Counted from the first letter of the stretch, positions 29,073-42,147 are shown. The stretch is DNA of 64,000 nt from Portulaca oleracea (GCA_029582165.1 CM055887.1:11397190-11461189), one strand, 5' to 3'. Numbers and translations are program-made. Notes: generated by a model from the letters alone, not told the origin.

Positions 29073-30818
29073 TTGCTTACTAAGGGCGATCGTAATTCTA
29101 GATTTTTTCATTTGTCAATGAAAGCGAGAAAGAGTCGTAATTTTATTTCTAAACTGAAAGTTGATGGCAATATTTGGTTAGATGACCAAGTCTTGATAAA
29201 AAACACGTTTCTTCAAGATAACCAAGCTCAGTTTAAAACCTCGGTTTCGGAGTCACGAAAATTAGGAATCAATTTGCGTCCTAATCTTACTGAGGACGAT
29301 AACAACTGTTTAATTAAACCTGTTTCAGACATTGAAATCTATAAAGCTGTGTTTGAGTAGGATAAGTATAAAGCTCCTGGTCCGGATGGCTTTGGGATTG
29401 CCTTTTTCCAAAATCACTGGCCAGTTATACAACGTGAGGTTTGTAATGTTATAAAATATTTTTTTTCAACATGGTCATATGCTTAGACAAGTGAATCATA
29501 CTTTGATTGCCTTGATTCCAAAAGTGGAGAAACCTTCTACTACTAGTAATTTTAGGTCTATTAGCTTTGTAATAGCCTTTATAAAATTATTGCAAAAGTT
29601 TTAGTCAATCGCCTTCGGCTTGTTTTGGATAAACTGGTTCATCCGGTCCAAAGTGCCTTCATTAAAGGGAGATCTATTCATGACAATATTCTCTTAACTC
29701 ATGAAGTTTTTAATAAATTCCATAATATGAAAGGGAAAAATAGTTGAGTTGCCTTGAAACTAGATATAGAAAAAACTTATGACCGAATTGAATGGGATTT
29801 CCTTAAAGAAGTTCTTTCCAAGCTAGGGTTTCATCAGAAATGGATTGATTGGGTTATGAAATGTGTTTCAACTGTGTCTTATTCTATGATAATTAATGGA
29901 GAGACGACTGGTTTCTTTAAGCCTTCGAGGGGTCTTCGCCAAGGAGATCCCCTATCTCCTTACCTGTTTATATTGTGTACGCAGCCTTTGATAACGGCTT
30001 TAGCTAAGGAATCTTTTGTGTGCAATAGTGGTATCAGCTTCAAGCTTTCTACTCGCGGGATTAAAATTTTCGGTCTGTTCTTTGCTGATGATAGTCTTTT
30101 GTTTTGTCGTACAAATCTAGAAGATTGTCAAAGGTTACGTTCTATTTTAAATAGTTTTTGTTTGGCTTCCGGTCAACTTGTGAACTTTCATAAATCTTCT
30201 ATGATTTTTTCTAAGAATGCTCAGTCTAGGGATAAGGACATTGTTGCGGGTGTTTTGGGTATTAACCAATAGAATCGAGTTGGGAAATACTTAGGTTGTC
30301 CTTTATTTAAAGGTCGACCTACAAAAGAAACCTTTGCGCACTTAGTTGCTTCTACTGCTGCCAAACTGCAGCCTTGGAAGGTGAAATTTGTCTCTAAAGC
30401 TGGTAGAACTACACTCGTACAATCCCACATTGAATCCATGCTTTCTCATGTGTTGCAACGTTTCCAAATTCCCAGAGAGACCTCTCGTCAAATTGACAAA
30501 ATCAGTCGAACCTTCTTTTGGAAAGATTTAACAACGAATAAAGGTCCGCCGTTGGTGGCCTAGGACAAAGTATTTCAACCCAAACGTTTGGGTGGCCTTG
30601 GGTTGAGGAAAACCGAATAAGTTAATGATGCTTTTTTGTATAAATAGTTATGGAAAGTTATGTTTGGTAAAGGGATTTGGGTGGATCATATTCGAGCTAA
30701 ATATGTTAGCAACAATGATATTTTCTCTTTAGTTGCGAAGCCTACTGATTCTTGGGCTTGGAAGTCTATTTTGAAAGTAAGACCTCTCCTTGTTAAAGGG
30801 CTTTGATGGCAAGTAGGG
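29073..30818 (+). pseudogene. LINE reverse transcriptase remnant
   Basis: RT blocks in order: LLTKGDRNSRFFHLSMKARK; KYKAPGPDGFG near 29366; VHPVQSAFIKGRSIHDNILL near 29640; LDIEKTYDRIEW near 29760; GLRQGDPLSPYLF near 29930; and the catalytic FADDSLLF near 30081, with the YxDD-equivalent Asp pair intact. After a stop near 30270, the thumb region continues (WRTTLVQSHIESML-like, then WKDLTTNKGPPLVA and WAWKSILKVRPLLV). Stops occur near 29358, 29744 and 30270, with several frameshifts. A retrotransposition enzyme, inactive here. Confidence 0.85.
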
Positions 30819-30823
30819 GATGG

Positions 30824-33000
30824 TGATTATTCCGTATTTTGCATGTTTTATTTCCCTCATTTCTATGACTTTTTGCTTGTTTTAATAATTAAATTAGGAA
30901 TATTATTATGTTTTTTACTCATTTTACTTAATTATTAGTTTTTATGTCATTTTATTATTTTAGTTCTTATTATATTAAATCAAAAATACAAAAAAATCGA
31001 AAATAAGAATAAAAACCTAAAACAAATCTATTCACAACCCATTTTTCCCAAACACAACCTCTTCTTTCCTTCAAATTCGGCCCAGCCCAACCTAATACCC
31101 CATACCCACCTAACCCACTACCTTGGCCTACCCATTTCCCCTTTTATTTCCCTTCAACCGAAATCCCACCAAAACCCACTACCCCATAACCCCCCTAGCC
31201 CACTAATATCCAATCAAGCCTCACCACCCAGGCCCTAACCCACTACCCAACTTCCCCACCGGCCCACCTACCTAATAAAACCCTTTTTCCCTTTTCCCCA
31301 TTTTCCTCACTAAACCCCAACCCAGTAAACCCTTCCCCTAAATCCCTAATTCCAATTTCATTTCCCTTTTTCCCTCTTCCTTCGTCCCCTTTTCTCTGTT
31401 TCTTTTTCTGCCCATACCACCGAAACCCCCAGCCCCAAATTCTTACTTTTCTTCTTCCTTTCTCCCACATACTCTTGTCCTTACTCCCTTTCTCTCTCTT
31501 GATTGCAAATAAATTGCAGAGCAAGTACACATTCAACAGTAGCAGCGCAAGCACCACTATCTTTGCACCAAATCGACATACCATCTCTCCATCTCCACCG
31601 TGGATTTTGAAGGCGTCGGACGGCTCAGATTTGAAGGGGAAATTGAAGAAACCGACTATAAAAGAGGAAGAGAAGGAAAATTGAGGGTCATGGTTGGTTT
31701 TGGGGAAATGACGACCCAGACCTTCCGTCTCCATTTTAGGGTTTGTTCTTTAGATTAGATGATAGTTTTAGGGTTAGATTAGTTGTAATTATCTTTTAAT
31801 CTTTGTTTTTGTTTCAATTCCAGTATTTGGTTAGGATTATATTCATGTTTTAGATTTGTTTTCTTAACTTTGATTTTCGGTCATATTGGCTTTTGATTTT
31901 AGTTGTTTTCTTTGAATGATATTCTGAGTTGATTTATATTTAGATTGGGTTGTTTTTAATTCATGATTATCTCTTTTAATTTATCTGTTTCTGCCTGCCC
32001 TGTTCTTCTCTGTTTCTCATATTTGTTTCCTCTGTTTCTATTCTATTTCTGTCTGATTCTTTTTCCTTTTCTTTATTCTTTTCGGCATCAGTAGTAGTAG
32101 TAGTAGTAGTATTAGGTTATTTTAATTGTTCTGATTTGTTATTAGGATAGGTTAGTTTAGGATTTGGGCTACTAAGTTGTTATTTTGGGCCATTAGTGTA
32201 GGTTTATTAAGGTTTTAATTGGGTCTTTCATTAGGTTAGTTTAGTGTTAGTTTATTTGATTAGTGTTGGGCCAGTTTACTAGGACTAGTTTAGTTAGATA
32301 GATTAGAATTAGGCTAGTTCGCTTTGAGCTTCTAGGTTAGTTTTAGACGAGGGTTAGGTGAGTCTTAGGTTCTAATTAGGTTTTTAATAAAATGATTAAT
32401 GAGTAGTTAGTTTAGGTTAGGGGGTGATTAGCTCTTACTAGGGGTTTAATTTGAGGTTTGATTGGAAGGGAATGTTGAACTTAGTTTAGGATTTCTCACC
32501 ATTACTCTCTATCTTTTGTAGAAGTTTTAGTTGATTGAAAGATTGCTAGGCTTCTTTAAAGAATTAGTGTGAGGTTTTAGTGGGATAATTAGGTTTATCT
32601 CTCATGAAATTGAGGATTGATTTAATTAGGGTTTGTTACACTTTATACTCTTAAGTTTTAGTCTTCATGAAAATTAGGGGTAGGATTTGGGTAGTTAATC
32701 TAATGTTATCCTTGGAAGAGAGTGCTTAGAGTGATTAAGTTTTAGTAGCAATCCATTCCTAGCCTAGTTATCACTTTTCAATTTTCCTTCGATTAGATTT
32801 CCTTTAGGCAGCTAAAATCAACCCCCGAGCCTTTTCTTCTTTTATTTGTGATTTTTATTGTGTCTTTTTATTAGTTTCCAAAACTCCAAAGAACATGAAA
32901 ATCCAACCTAGTTGGTGAGAGTTCGAGTGAGCTTTTAGGTTCGGTACCCCAACTCCCTGTGGATACGATATTAAACTCGCACTATGCTGCGATCGTAACA
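30824..33000 (+). mobile_element. Solo LTR of a gypsy-type element, 2177 bp
   Basis: Starts TGATTATTCCGTATTTTGC and ends CGATCGTAACA. Flanked by identical GATGG (30819-30823 and 33001-33005). The LINE frame is continuous across it (QVGDG before, GQKINFWTDNW after). The end region ACTCCCTGTGGATACGATAT is typical of large gypsy LTRs. No primer site or coding follows, so internal DNA was lost by LTR-LTR recombination. A (TAG)n run lies at about 32091-32110; a C-rich stretch at 31020-31480 gives only stop-poor random frames. Confidence 0.9.
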
Positions 33001-34332
33001 GATGGTCAAAAGATCAATTTTTGGACTGACAATTGGTGTAGTCAGTGCAATTTGCTGGATTTGTGTCAAATTATCGACCTGAATAATATTGATCTTAACT
33101 TAAAAGTTGCTGACTTTATTAACTCTGATAAGTCTTGGAACTTGGAGCGTTTGGGGTCTGTTGAAAATCAAGAGACAGTTGCCATGATTCGCTTCATTCC
33201 TCTCCCCTCCACTCACGTGTAGGATTCAATTTATTGGGTTTAACGAGTCATGGTGAGTTTTCTACAAAATATGCCACATGGTTAGCACATGAGAACGTAG
33301 ATTTCAAGAATGTTTGGGAATTTAGGTGGATCTAGAATTTAGATATTCAACCAAAACTTAAAGTTTTTCTTTGGCAACTCTATCATGAAGCCCTCTCGGT
33401 GAAAACTAATTTAGTACATAGAGGCATGAATATTTCGCCCTTGTGTCCCTTTTGTAACCATGTAGAGGAACAAGATGATCACCTTTTTTTCACATTGTGA
33501 TTATGCTCGCGAAGTTTGGCAGTTAGCCCTTTAGCATGGATGGACTCAAGCCTCCCCTAATGTCCAGGAAGGTTTGCTAAATTTTTTTACCATATGTAAA
33601 TTAAATGTAACTTATTCTAATTTTGAGCGTATCATTGCTCTTAATTGCAGTACTTGGAAATCTAGAAATATTATTACCTTTAACAATAGGTCAATTCCTA
33701 GTGGTTGTACTCTCCTTCAGGCAAAACGTGCTTCGGCTGAATGGAGAATTTGCCACAATTTGACGGACTCTATGGTGTCTTCTATCTCCCCTCCTACTCA
33801 ACATCGTGCTCAGGCACCTATTTGGGTTAATTGGGTCAAACCTCCCAAGGGAATGGTTAAAGTTAACTTTGATGGTTCTAGAAGATATGGTAAAACTGCG
33901 GGTGGTTATATTATTAGGGACTCTCGAGACGATGTGATCCAGACGTCTTCTTTTAACTTAGGGGATGGTTAAGTCCTCATTGCGGAAGCCAATGTTACTC
34001 GTAATGGAGTCAGGGATGCTGTGCTTGCTGGATATAAGAACATTTTGATAGAAGGGGAAAATTTAGTCCTCATCAATGCGGTCAAGAGCTTATTTCATGT
34101 GCCTTGGAAAATTTCTACGTTGGTCCAAGATATTCGAGCATATGTGGAGGTTTGTAGTGATGTTCGAGTTTCTCACATCTTTCGTCAAGGGAATAGAGCT
34201 GTAGATTCGCAAGCGAAGCATGATTTGTCTATTGAAAATATCGTTGTTCTCAATACTAGTTTGTTTAGGGAGCTTTCTTTGATTGTGTTTGAGGATGCTC
34301 TGGATAGATCCCTTAAAAGAAGGGCTATCTAG
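33001..34332 (+). pseudogene. LINE 3' part: zinc-binding region and RNase H
   Basis: INFWTDNWC opens the segment. KLKVFLWQLYHEALSVKTNL and CPFCNHVEEQDDHLFFHC (about 33350-33500) form the zf-RVT zinc-binding region, shifted once at a T-run. RNase H follows: KPPKGMVKVNFDGSRRYGKT near 33840 (catalytic Asp in NFDGS), then a stop at about 33970, EANVTRNGVRDAVLAGY, then HIFRQGNRAVDSQAKHDLS near 34170. Two frames are needed to read it. Confidence 0.85.
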
Positions 34333-34356
34333 CAGTCCTTTTGTTTACCTTTGTTA

Positions 34357-34357
<1 letters not shown>

Positions 34358-34398
<41 letters not shown>
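34358..34398 (+). repeat. (TAA)n tail of the LINE
   Basis: About 13 TAA units directly after the LINE 3' region, best read as the retrotransposition tail. Confidence 0.85.
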
Positions 34399-34400
<2 letters not shown>

Positions 34401-34954
34401 CTTCTCTATTATAAATTTTTTTAATAATGTTTTTAGTTGTTACACATTCAATTATCAATAAATTAAAGTCATGGATTATGTTATGCGTTACTCTATAAAA
34501 TAGGTGAGACAACAATTAATAGTGTACGAGAATATGAGTATTATTTAACTCATATCCACACAAATTTATTGCCACTCTTATATTGATTAAGAGTAATATT
34601 TGAATTACCATTTAAATTTACAAATACAACCAATTAATTAATGTACATAAGAAAGATGTAAGTGAATGTTTATAAGCCCAATAGTAATACATGCTTGACG
34701 ACAAAACACAGCCTTCCATTATGAATCGTGAGATTCCCCACTTACATTGATCACCAAATCATTCATCCTATACTATTTCTTCAATTCTGGTTCCATGCAT
34801 GTTTTATGTTAAAACTCACAAGTCAGGAGCCCACACCAGCGATTATGGGCAACACCTACCATTGATCTCGCCCCGTAACCGTACACATTAATAAAACAAA
34901 ACAAATACAAATTAAAACTGATTTATATCAACACTGCAATTCTAATTTTAATTA

Positions 34955-35203
34955 CTCCCTCCCTCCCAATTAATTTGTCCACTTTTAATTTTTTAGGTCA
35001 AAATTTTTAAATTTTGACATTTAATTTATCAAATTATATGTTGAATTATCATATAAGACTAACACTATTAAATTTATGATGAAAAATAGTCTTACTCAAA
35101 CACAACATTATTAATTTTGCTTAAATAAAATGTAAAAAATTAACGGTCAAAGTGCTAAGACCGTGAAAAAGTAAAGTGGACATATTAATTGGGGCGGAGG
35201 GAG
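34955..35203. mobile_element. Stowaway MITE, 249 bp
   Basis: CTCCCTCCCTCCCAATTAAT on the left and TTAATTGGGGCGGAGGGAG on the right, with TA on both flanks. These are the classic Stowaway termini. Confidence 0.9.
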
Positions 35204-35915
35204 TATTACTAAAACGCAGAATCAACAATAATAATATCAATCTCTAACTATACCTTTCAAATTATTTGCTCCGATGTGGTTGTTTGATCCATATAAACAT
35301 GGAAGCCACACAGAACCGAGATGACCAAAGAGTAATTATTATTTCTCAAGATATGAGACACTGTTATCCTTAGAATAATAACAAAAAAAAAAAAATATCA
35401 TAAGAGCAATACAGTATAACTATAGGTAAAAATTATTATGTGAGATAAAACTGATCAAAGAATAATAATCGATCATATAAAATATTTAATAGCTAAGAGA
35501 TGAATGAAAAGATGATGTGTAACCATAATTATTAAAATTCCGATGCTGATCCACGATCCTACGATTTTATGATCTAAAATCTTCGATACGATTTTACTAT
35601 CTACATTCCGATCCACGATGCTACGTGAGCTAATTCCGATCCTAACAACCCCATGAATTCGAGTCAGGATTCCAATTTTAATAACCTCATGTGTAACACA
35701 ATCAAAGAGTTTTTATTAACACAATTACATAATTTTTCTTGCCTCTTATTTGGAAGAGGATGTAGAATTACAGCGAAAACAGGCATTGATCCCTGTTATT
35801 TGTGGATCCAAAGTACTTTTACTTTGTTTCTCATAAAAGAGGATCCACAATTAATACATGTGATTAAATCATCAAAATCCTAATCTAATCTGAGTCAACA
35901 ACACATTGACCCCTT
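35204..35915. other. 3' flank of the subtilase gene
   Basis: Contains CGAT-rich words with ATCCACGATCCTACGAT-like short repeats at 35540-35640. The part next to 35915 should hold the 3' UTR of the minus-strand protease. No other gene. Confidence 0.4.
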
Positions 35916-38900
35916 CTAAGACACAACCATTGGACTTCTTACACTATGGACCCCATCAAACCAAGTAATCCACCCAAATTCATACTTCCCCTCATTTTTC
36001 CCTTCTCCATTGAACACTACCTTTTTGATCTCCTTCTCAACCGTAATTTTGAAGCTCTTCTTCTGTCCTTTATGTCTGAATGCCAATACACTGGGGGAGA
36101 TCTTAACTTTATATCCCTTTGGTGCCCTCACTGAAGCTATGTAAGTGCTTCTTCTTTTACCCACATTCGTAACTGTCCTTGTAACTGTCACTGTACCATT
36201 GAGATTGTCGATTGCGACTGAAGGGTAGTTGAGGTCATTTGTCTTTGGTAAATCTTGTGGGCATTTGAATGACGGGTCTGCATTTGTGATCCCTCTGCCG
36301 CAAAGGTATATCAAGTAGTCTGTGTATGAGACATCGTAAATCAGACCCGGGTCCGCTGCCTTTGTGGGTCGGATGTGACCCGCTCCGTATTGGAATGGGT
36401 CTGCTGGGTTGCCCATTGCGTCTGTTATGAGTGACCCTTTGTTGTTCCTTAGACCAGCTGCAAGGTAAAAAATGAAGTGGTTAAAGTTCTCACATTCATA
36501 AACTAAAGGAGACTTGATCATCTATACAAGTTAATGAGTGATACGAAAAATGTGATTGATAGATAAAATGGGAGCGGAGAGTACATACCAGTTGTAAGAA
36601 GTGCAGATCTAATGGCGGCTGCACTCCAAGTAGGATATATAGCTTTGAGGAGCGCTGCAGCAGCAGCAACATGAGGACATGCCATGGACGTTCCTGAGAA
36701 AATGTTCCACTCTACTCTTCGGTCATCTTCTGGTAGCTTTGTTGGTGCATCCTCCCCTGTCCATGCTGCTAGTATGTTCAACCCTGGAGCTGTAATATCA
36801 GGCTGCAAACAACAAACACCATCAGTCACACTAAAACCAAACAAGTACTTAACTAAAATGACTAATATTGAAAGAGATCTATGTTAGAAAACCCTGTTTT
36901 GAACAGTGTATATATACCTTGAGAATGGTGGGATCAATAACATTGGGTCCCCTGCTAGTGAAGGAGGCCATGAAGGGTGCAGGTGAGGTGCGAACAAGTG
37001 TCTTTGCTGGGATGATCTTGGCCGTTGGATTAGTGGTGGAGTTGATGTATTTGAGGATTTCGATGGCCTCATTGGCACCTACAGCTGTTGCAGGAAGGAC
37101 ATGGGGATCTGCAGTCACAGTTTGTCCATCAGTGGGATTATTTCCAAGGATGTAACCAACACCCCCTGCTCTTTTCACCTCCATGCCTTTCCCAATCCTT
37201 GTGTTGTTGCCTCTTAAGCAAAACACTATCTTCCCCTCTGCTTTCTCTTCTGACAACGTATTCGCGAAACATCGCCTGTGGATTTCAGTGTTAGCTCAGT
37301 GAATGATATAATTAATCATACTACCTATTTCTCTTTTTATTCATCAAACCTCATAATTTCTCCGACCCTTTTCATTTATCAAAGTATGTAGCTTTTACGA
37401 TTCCAATAACTATATATAAAGTAGTAATAAGTTTGATAGCTATATATTTCTCAATTTCATACAGGGTATAGAATAAGAAAATTGAAGCTTACCCTGCAAT
37501 ATCTTTGGACACATTGGGGTGTACTATATCTCCTGCATACACCAGTGGATACATCTTCTCTTCCAATTTGTAAGGGGTTGTGGTCTCTCCCTGTAACATG
37601 TGATTACAAATCATATATACACATTGTAATCAAAGTACAACAATCTTTAGAGTACATACTCTATTATATATATATATATGGAAGTATAGAACACTAATTT
37701 ATGAGGCAAAGAGTTGGGGGATATCATTTGACATCTAGATATAGGCATGAAAAGTAAGTAAAGATTACCTCAAGAGTGATCCCATTGCCCAAGACAACAG
37801 GTGCAACAAACTTCCTATCCAAGCTACTAGCTCCAACGGTAATAATCCAAGGAGCAGGGTTGGAGAGGGTCCCGGGGCCAGGACCCTCGTTTCCAGCACT
37901 GCATGCCACCACGACATTCCTCTTGGCGGCATGCAGTGTTCCGATGGCGATGCCATCATCCAAGTAGCCCAATGGCTTGTTAGTCCCGACGGAAATGCTC
38001 AACACATGGACTCCATCGTTGATGGCATCATCAATGGCTGCCAGCATGTCAGCGTCGAAGCATGTGTTGCCCTCGACCTTGTCGTGGCCTGGGATGGCCC
38101 AACACGCCTTGTAGGCTGCAAGGTGGACCAGGGGCGCACCCCCGGACGCGGTTCCAGGAGCCAATGAGCCCATGAAGGACACGTCTTTGACGGTTCGGCC
38201 ACCCACGGTTGAGATGGTGTGCGTTCCATGCCCATCCTTGTCCCTTGGGGAACGGTAGTCCAAGGTTGTGTTTAATGGACCGTAGTAGCTCTCGTACGCC
38301 TTCAGGTAGTAACGAGCTCCTATCACCTTCCTGTGATTACAAAACAAAAGCCATATTGATCAACTTCTGTGGTTTATTATGAATTCTGTCAATAAGCTTA
38401 TTGTTGCTAGATATGAAACATACCTATTACAGTGAGAAGTATTAAAAGAATCCCCTGTTTGGCAGATACCCTTCCATGATGCTGGGATAGGTCCCATCCC
38501 TTGATCATTAAAGCTCTTTGATTCAGGCCAAAACCCTGTTCAATTTAGCCATAATAAATTCAGTTATCTTATCCCATACATGAATTGAAGTATGTGCAAG
38601 TATGGTGAGGAAAAGAAGTGATAACATACCACTATCAATGAGACCAACAATGACATTTCTTCCGTAATCAGCTTTTGTCAAAAGATCTTGACTGTTAGCA
38701 ACCCTGTTTTTGTCCTTGCTCAACTGTTGTTTAAGCTCAGCCTCTTCCAATCCTACAAATTCCCATGATCTAGTTGTGTGCATTTTGTGCTTCCTTGGAT
38801 GGCTTTCAAACACTGATACCACTTCCTCCAATTCTGTCATCAAATTCAACCTCAGATTCCATTCAAATAGCCAAACATACTTACCCTATTATAATGATCT

Positions 38901-39732
38901 ATGGATGACCGTATTATTCAAATTTGTTGTATAGGTCTTGTTTAAGTTTATTCTTTTCAACTTATTCTAACCACTTACTATTCACAATCAACAACATCAA
39001 TATTTCTCGTTAAAAGTTGCACTGGTCAATACTCGTTAATTTTTTCAAGTAATAGTTTTAACATCAATCATCACACATTAGCAATGATAAGTATTGCGTT
39101 CAACACAACAAATAGAATGTGTCTATGTTATATATAAACCAAAAGGGCCTTACAATCTGTATATAAAGTTTGATTTTCCTTTTCTGATATTCTTTTACGT
39201 ACTAAATTTTACGGGAATAAAGTTGTCGTAATAATAATCATAATATTCTATTATTTTACGAGGAACTTCCATGTTCTTTAATCACTGATTTACAGGGGTC
39301 TTACTATTCAATCACCATAATCTTACTAATATAATTTTATTGCCCTCTCACATCTATCCGGTCCCATAACTTACTAATCTATGTTGAATTTTTTAAAACT
39401 TACTTATATCATTTCACATAAAATCCAAAGAATATACTGCTCAATTATATAAAATTGCTTTAATCTATAATAATGTTTGGAGTATAATTACAGATAATTA
39501 TAATAAATACCTTATATATAAATTATTAGATGATTAAAGTGACATCCTAATAGGAACAATTTATTTAGTAAAGATTTAACAAGTAAATGATTATGTATAA
39601 TTTCAGGCTTATACAACACATATCAATTTTTATCTTTTATTATTTTTTTTACTGAGACCATCCAATTAAACACTGTATCTTATATGTGTTTTATAACTAT
39701 GAAATCAATATGGATAAGAAAATAATATAATC

Positions 39733-39810
<78 letters not shown>

Positions 39811-40522
39811 TATGTATAAGGAAAGGATTGTAACGATTTTGTAAATTTTAGTTTGCCAAGTAGACCCTTATTTGTTTATAATAATATTCTTAATCAAGGA
39901 AGGTAAATTTGTCATTAATAAATGATTACACATATATTTTTTTTTATGAAAAAGAAGCCCAACGTTAAATTTCCAACTGTTATATCTATCTAGTCTCTAT
40001 ATATACGTATGTATATAATTTGCTCATACCTATATTACATGTAAATCAAAACTAGCCTATGATAAGTTAAAAATGACCCTTGACTAAATGAATATTTAGT
40101 ACTATTCGGTTGGGAAAATTTCCGATTAGTTAAGAATAAGAGTGTTGCATGCTTACGAGATAACTTGGAAGCTTGGTGTGGAGTAAGAAGAGCAGCAAAG
40201 CCATTGAAACTGTGTTTGTAACTGTAAAGCAGAGAAGCTCTGGCTTCATCCTCTGTTTCCTTAACAGAGTTGAGATACGAGTGATGACTTTCTTCGATCT
40301 CATGCAGTGCTTTCTCTCCACTGTGCTCTCCAAAGTATACTATGTATACCTGCCAAATTCATGCACCAAAATTTCCCATCAAATTCCATATGCAAACATG
40401 AAGGCTTAAATTAAGTGATGAGGAAATGTATGTAGAAGAACCTGGGTCTCCAAAGCTGAAGAAGCTATAACTAAGAGGAGTAGAGAGAAGAGGGAGAAAA
40501 CAGATGATGAGCTTGTCCCCAT
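35916..40522 (-). CDS. Subtilisin-like serine protease, SBT5 type (SBT5.6-like), 9 exons
   Basis: Exons (GT-AG, phases agree): 40442-40522, 40157-40349, 38630-38833, 38424-38535, 37769-38330, 37493-37590, 36918-37275, 36589-36802, 35916-36457; 2364 nt, 787 residues, normal for plant subtilases. Order: signal peptide (1-23); inhibitor I9 prodomain (from [10 protein letters not shown], residue 28, to about 110); peptidase S8 with catalytic Asp158 (GLIDSG), His231 (DGHGTHT), oxyanion Asn344 (SAGNEG) and Ser575 ([11 protein letters not shown]); a PA insert (about 385-510); and a fibronectin-III-like C-terminal domain (from about 680). Secreted to the cell wall, where such enzymes process peptides and wall proteins. 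I chose the ATG at 40522 because an in-frame ATG at 40600 lies upstream of the TATA box. After the Asp motif it reads GFWPES where relatives have GVWPES. No frame damage. The SBT5.6 call is from recalled similarity. Confidence 0.93.
39733..39810. repeat. (ATCT)n microsatellite in intron 2 of the subtilase gene
   Basis: About 19 perfect tetranucleotide units. Intron 2 spans 38834-40156, so repeat-length changes would not alter the coding sequence. Confidence 0.95.
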
Positions 40523-40587
40523 TGCTCCACTCTTTTCTTTCTTTTTAGTTTCGTTGGGGATAGGAGAATCTTGCGGCTTTCTACTGC

Positions 40588-40595
40588 TATTTATA
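40588..40595 (-). promoter_or_regulatory. TATA box of the subtilase gene
   Basis: The minus strand reads GTATAAATAGC, with TATAAATA 66 bp upstream of the ATG at 40522. Transcription would start near 40560, giving a leader of about 40 nt. Confidence 0.8.
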
Positions 40596-40748
40596 CTCAA
40601 AATCTCTGAATCTCATGCATTATTGGCTTATGTCCCCACAATATGTAATTTTTTTTTCTTTTTTTTTAATGAAGGCCTGGACGAGAATATGTTAAAATTT
40701 GATGAATATATCTATTATCTTACTGTTACATTGTAAAATATTGTTCTA

Positions 40749-40959
40749 CTACCTCTGTCCCAAAATATCTTTCATTTGACTGAATTTTAACCATTGATTA
40801 CTCTCATACATTACAATGAGTTACGATTCGCAATTATCACCATTAAAAAGATCCATTAGTAAAAATTACAATGACGGTAATTTCATATCGTAACTCATTG
40901 TAACTTTAGAATTGATATCAAAATTTAATCAAAAGATAAACATTTTGAGGTGAAAATAG
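40749..40959. mobile_element. Stowaway-like MITE, 211 bp
   Basis: CTACCTCTGTCCCAAAATAT on the left faces AAACATTTTGAGGTGAAAATAG on the right, with TA flanks. Ends diverged. It lies in the upstream region of the subtilase gene. Confidence 0.55.
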
Positions 40960-41132
40960 TATTATATATCTTTATGATAAGAGTAATATTATAGTTTAAA
41001 CTAAAATATATTATAGTGTAGATCTTTCATAGATACTCTAGATCAGATATATACATTATGAGTTGAAAATCTGGAGAACTAGTCTTTGCACAAATGTACC
41101 CTAATTTGACTTCAAGGGCTTTCAGCCCCTTA

Positions 41133-41413
41133 GACCCTATTTTTTCATAAGGTGTGGTGTAGTATAACAATTTACCATACTAGTCAATATTCTTTCATAC
41201 ATTATCATATCATATATTATTTTAATACAATCATTATCAATATATATCTTCTCACTTTTCTTCTCTATTTTTCACATTCTCTTTTATTACCTACCATATT
41301 AATCACACTTTCTACAAATTTTATCAATCTATTTCACACTTTACTACACTTTCTATAATTTCACCATATCGCATCATTTCTACCCCATACTAACCGCATA
41401 AAAAAACGTGAAC
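41133..41413. mobile_element. Harbinger-type MITE, diverged
   Basis: The right end CCGCATAAAAAAACGTGAAC followed by TAA, and the interior (ACCATATCGCATCATTTCT, ACACTTTCT words), match 45657-45926. The left end GACCCTATTTTTTCAT after TTA is a weak partner. Confidence 0.5.
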
Positions 41414-41591
41414 TAAATGCAATTCTTGTTTCTTCATGTTAGAATAACGTTTGGTTAAAGACCCAATAAAATTTCACACAAGAATTTACAAGTATTGGAA
41501 CTTCAAAAATAGAAGACCCAACTTGGTATCATATGAGCTATGTCCACTTGGCAATTTGCTTGGTATATTCTAGATGAAAAGGAACAATATA

Positions 41592-41859
41592 TTTCATCCG
41601 TCTCAAAATATTGATCTACTTTAATTTGACACATATTTTATGAAAAATAAACAAATTAATATTGATTCACAACAGAATTTCAATAGTCCCCTTAGTGTTA
41701 GATTCAAAAATATTATTTATACTTTTTTCTTCCATATTTAAATATCTCAAAAATTCAAACCAATTGTATTTAAGTAATTTCAATAAAATTTGAAATAGTA
41801 GACTTCATTTTCTGACATCCTAAAAATAATACCAAATAAATATTTTAGGACGGAGGAAA
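41592..41859. mobile_element. Stowaway-type MITE, 268 bp
   Basis: TTTCATCCGTCTCAAAATAT and (right) ATTTTAGGACGGAGGAAA are inverted, with TA on both flanks. Confidence 0.7.
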
Positions 41860-41995
41860 TACAATTTTAACTTTTTAAGTGGTAATTTGCATTATCTAAT
41901 TAATTATATAACGTCTAGTCTAAAATATACAACTAAACTAATCAAGTTTTTATATATGCAAAATGACAAAAGGGAATATATGTTTTCCCTAATAA

Positions 41996-42147
41996 GCTGT
42001 TCTTTTGTGCATTAACACAACTAATTGCAACGCAAATTACCGCAACCTACCGCAAATTACCATTACCTTTTTACTATTTTCACCGTAACTTACCGCAATC
42101 TACTACAACTAACCGCAATGTAATTTACCGCACAAAATAACGGTGCC
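41996..42147. mobile_element. Harbinger-type MITE, 152 bp
   Basis: GCTGTTCTTTTGTGC on the left faces GCACAAAATAACGGTGCC on the right, flanked by TAA on both sides. The interior has repeated TTACCGCAA words. Confidence 0.75.

Larger units (their letters stand above)
28840..34398 (+). mobile_element. 5'-truncated plant LINE (L1-type) split by a solo LTR
   Basis: Reverse transcriptase, zinc-binding and RNase H regions occur in the order of plant L1-like LINEs, ending in a (TAA)n tail. The endonuclease is missing, as in 5' truncation. Many stops and shifts show it is dead. A 2177-bp solo LTR (30824-33000) sits inside. The left boundary is approximate, and no LINE target duplication was resolved. 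Confidence 0.85.

Noticed and set aside
31243..31734. 163-residue minus-strand frame
   Set aside because: Lies inside the solo LTR; its C-rich, purine/pyrimidine-biased strand is poor in stops and no domain is seen.
37931..38235. Open frames overlapping the subtilase exon 5
   Set aside because: Shadows of a GC-rich conserved exon; the minus frame with DGHGTHT and SAGNEG is the real one.
39733..39810. ATCT array considered as a CRISPR-like or regulatory repeat
   Set aside because: Perfect tetranucleotide with no spacers, inside an intron; a simple microsatellite.
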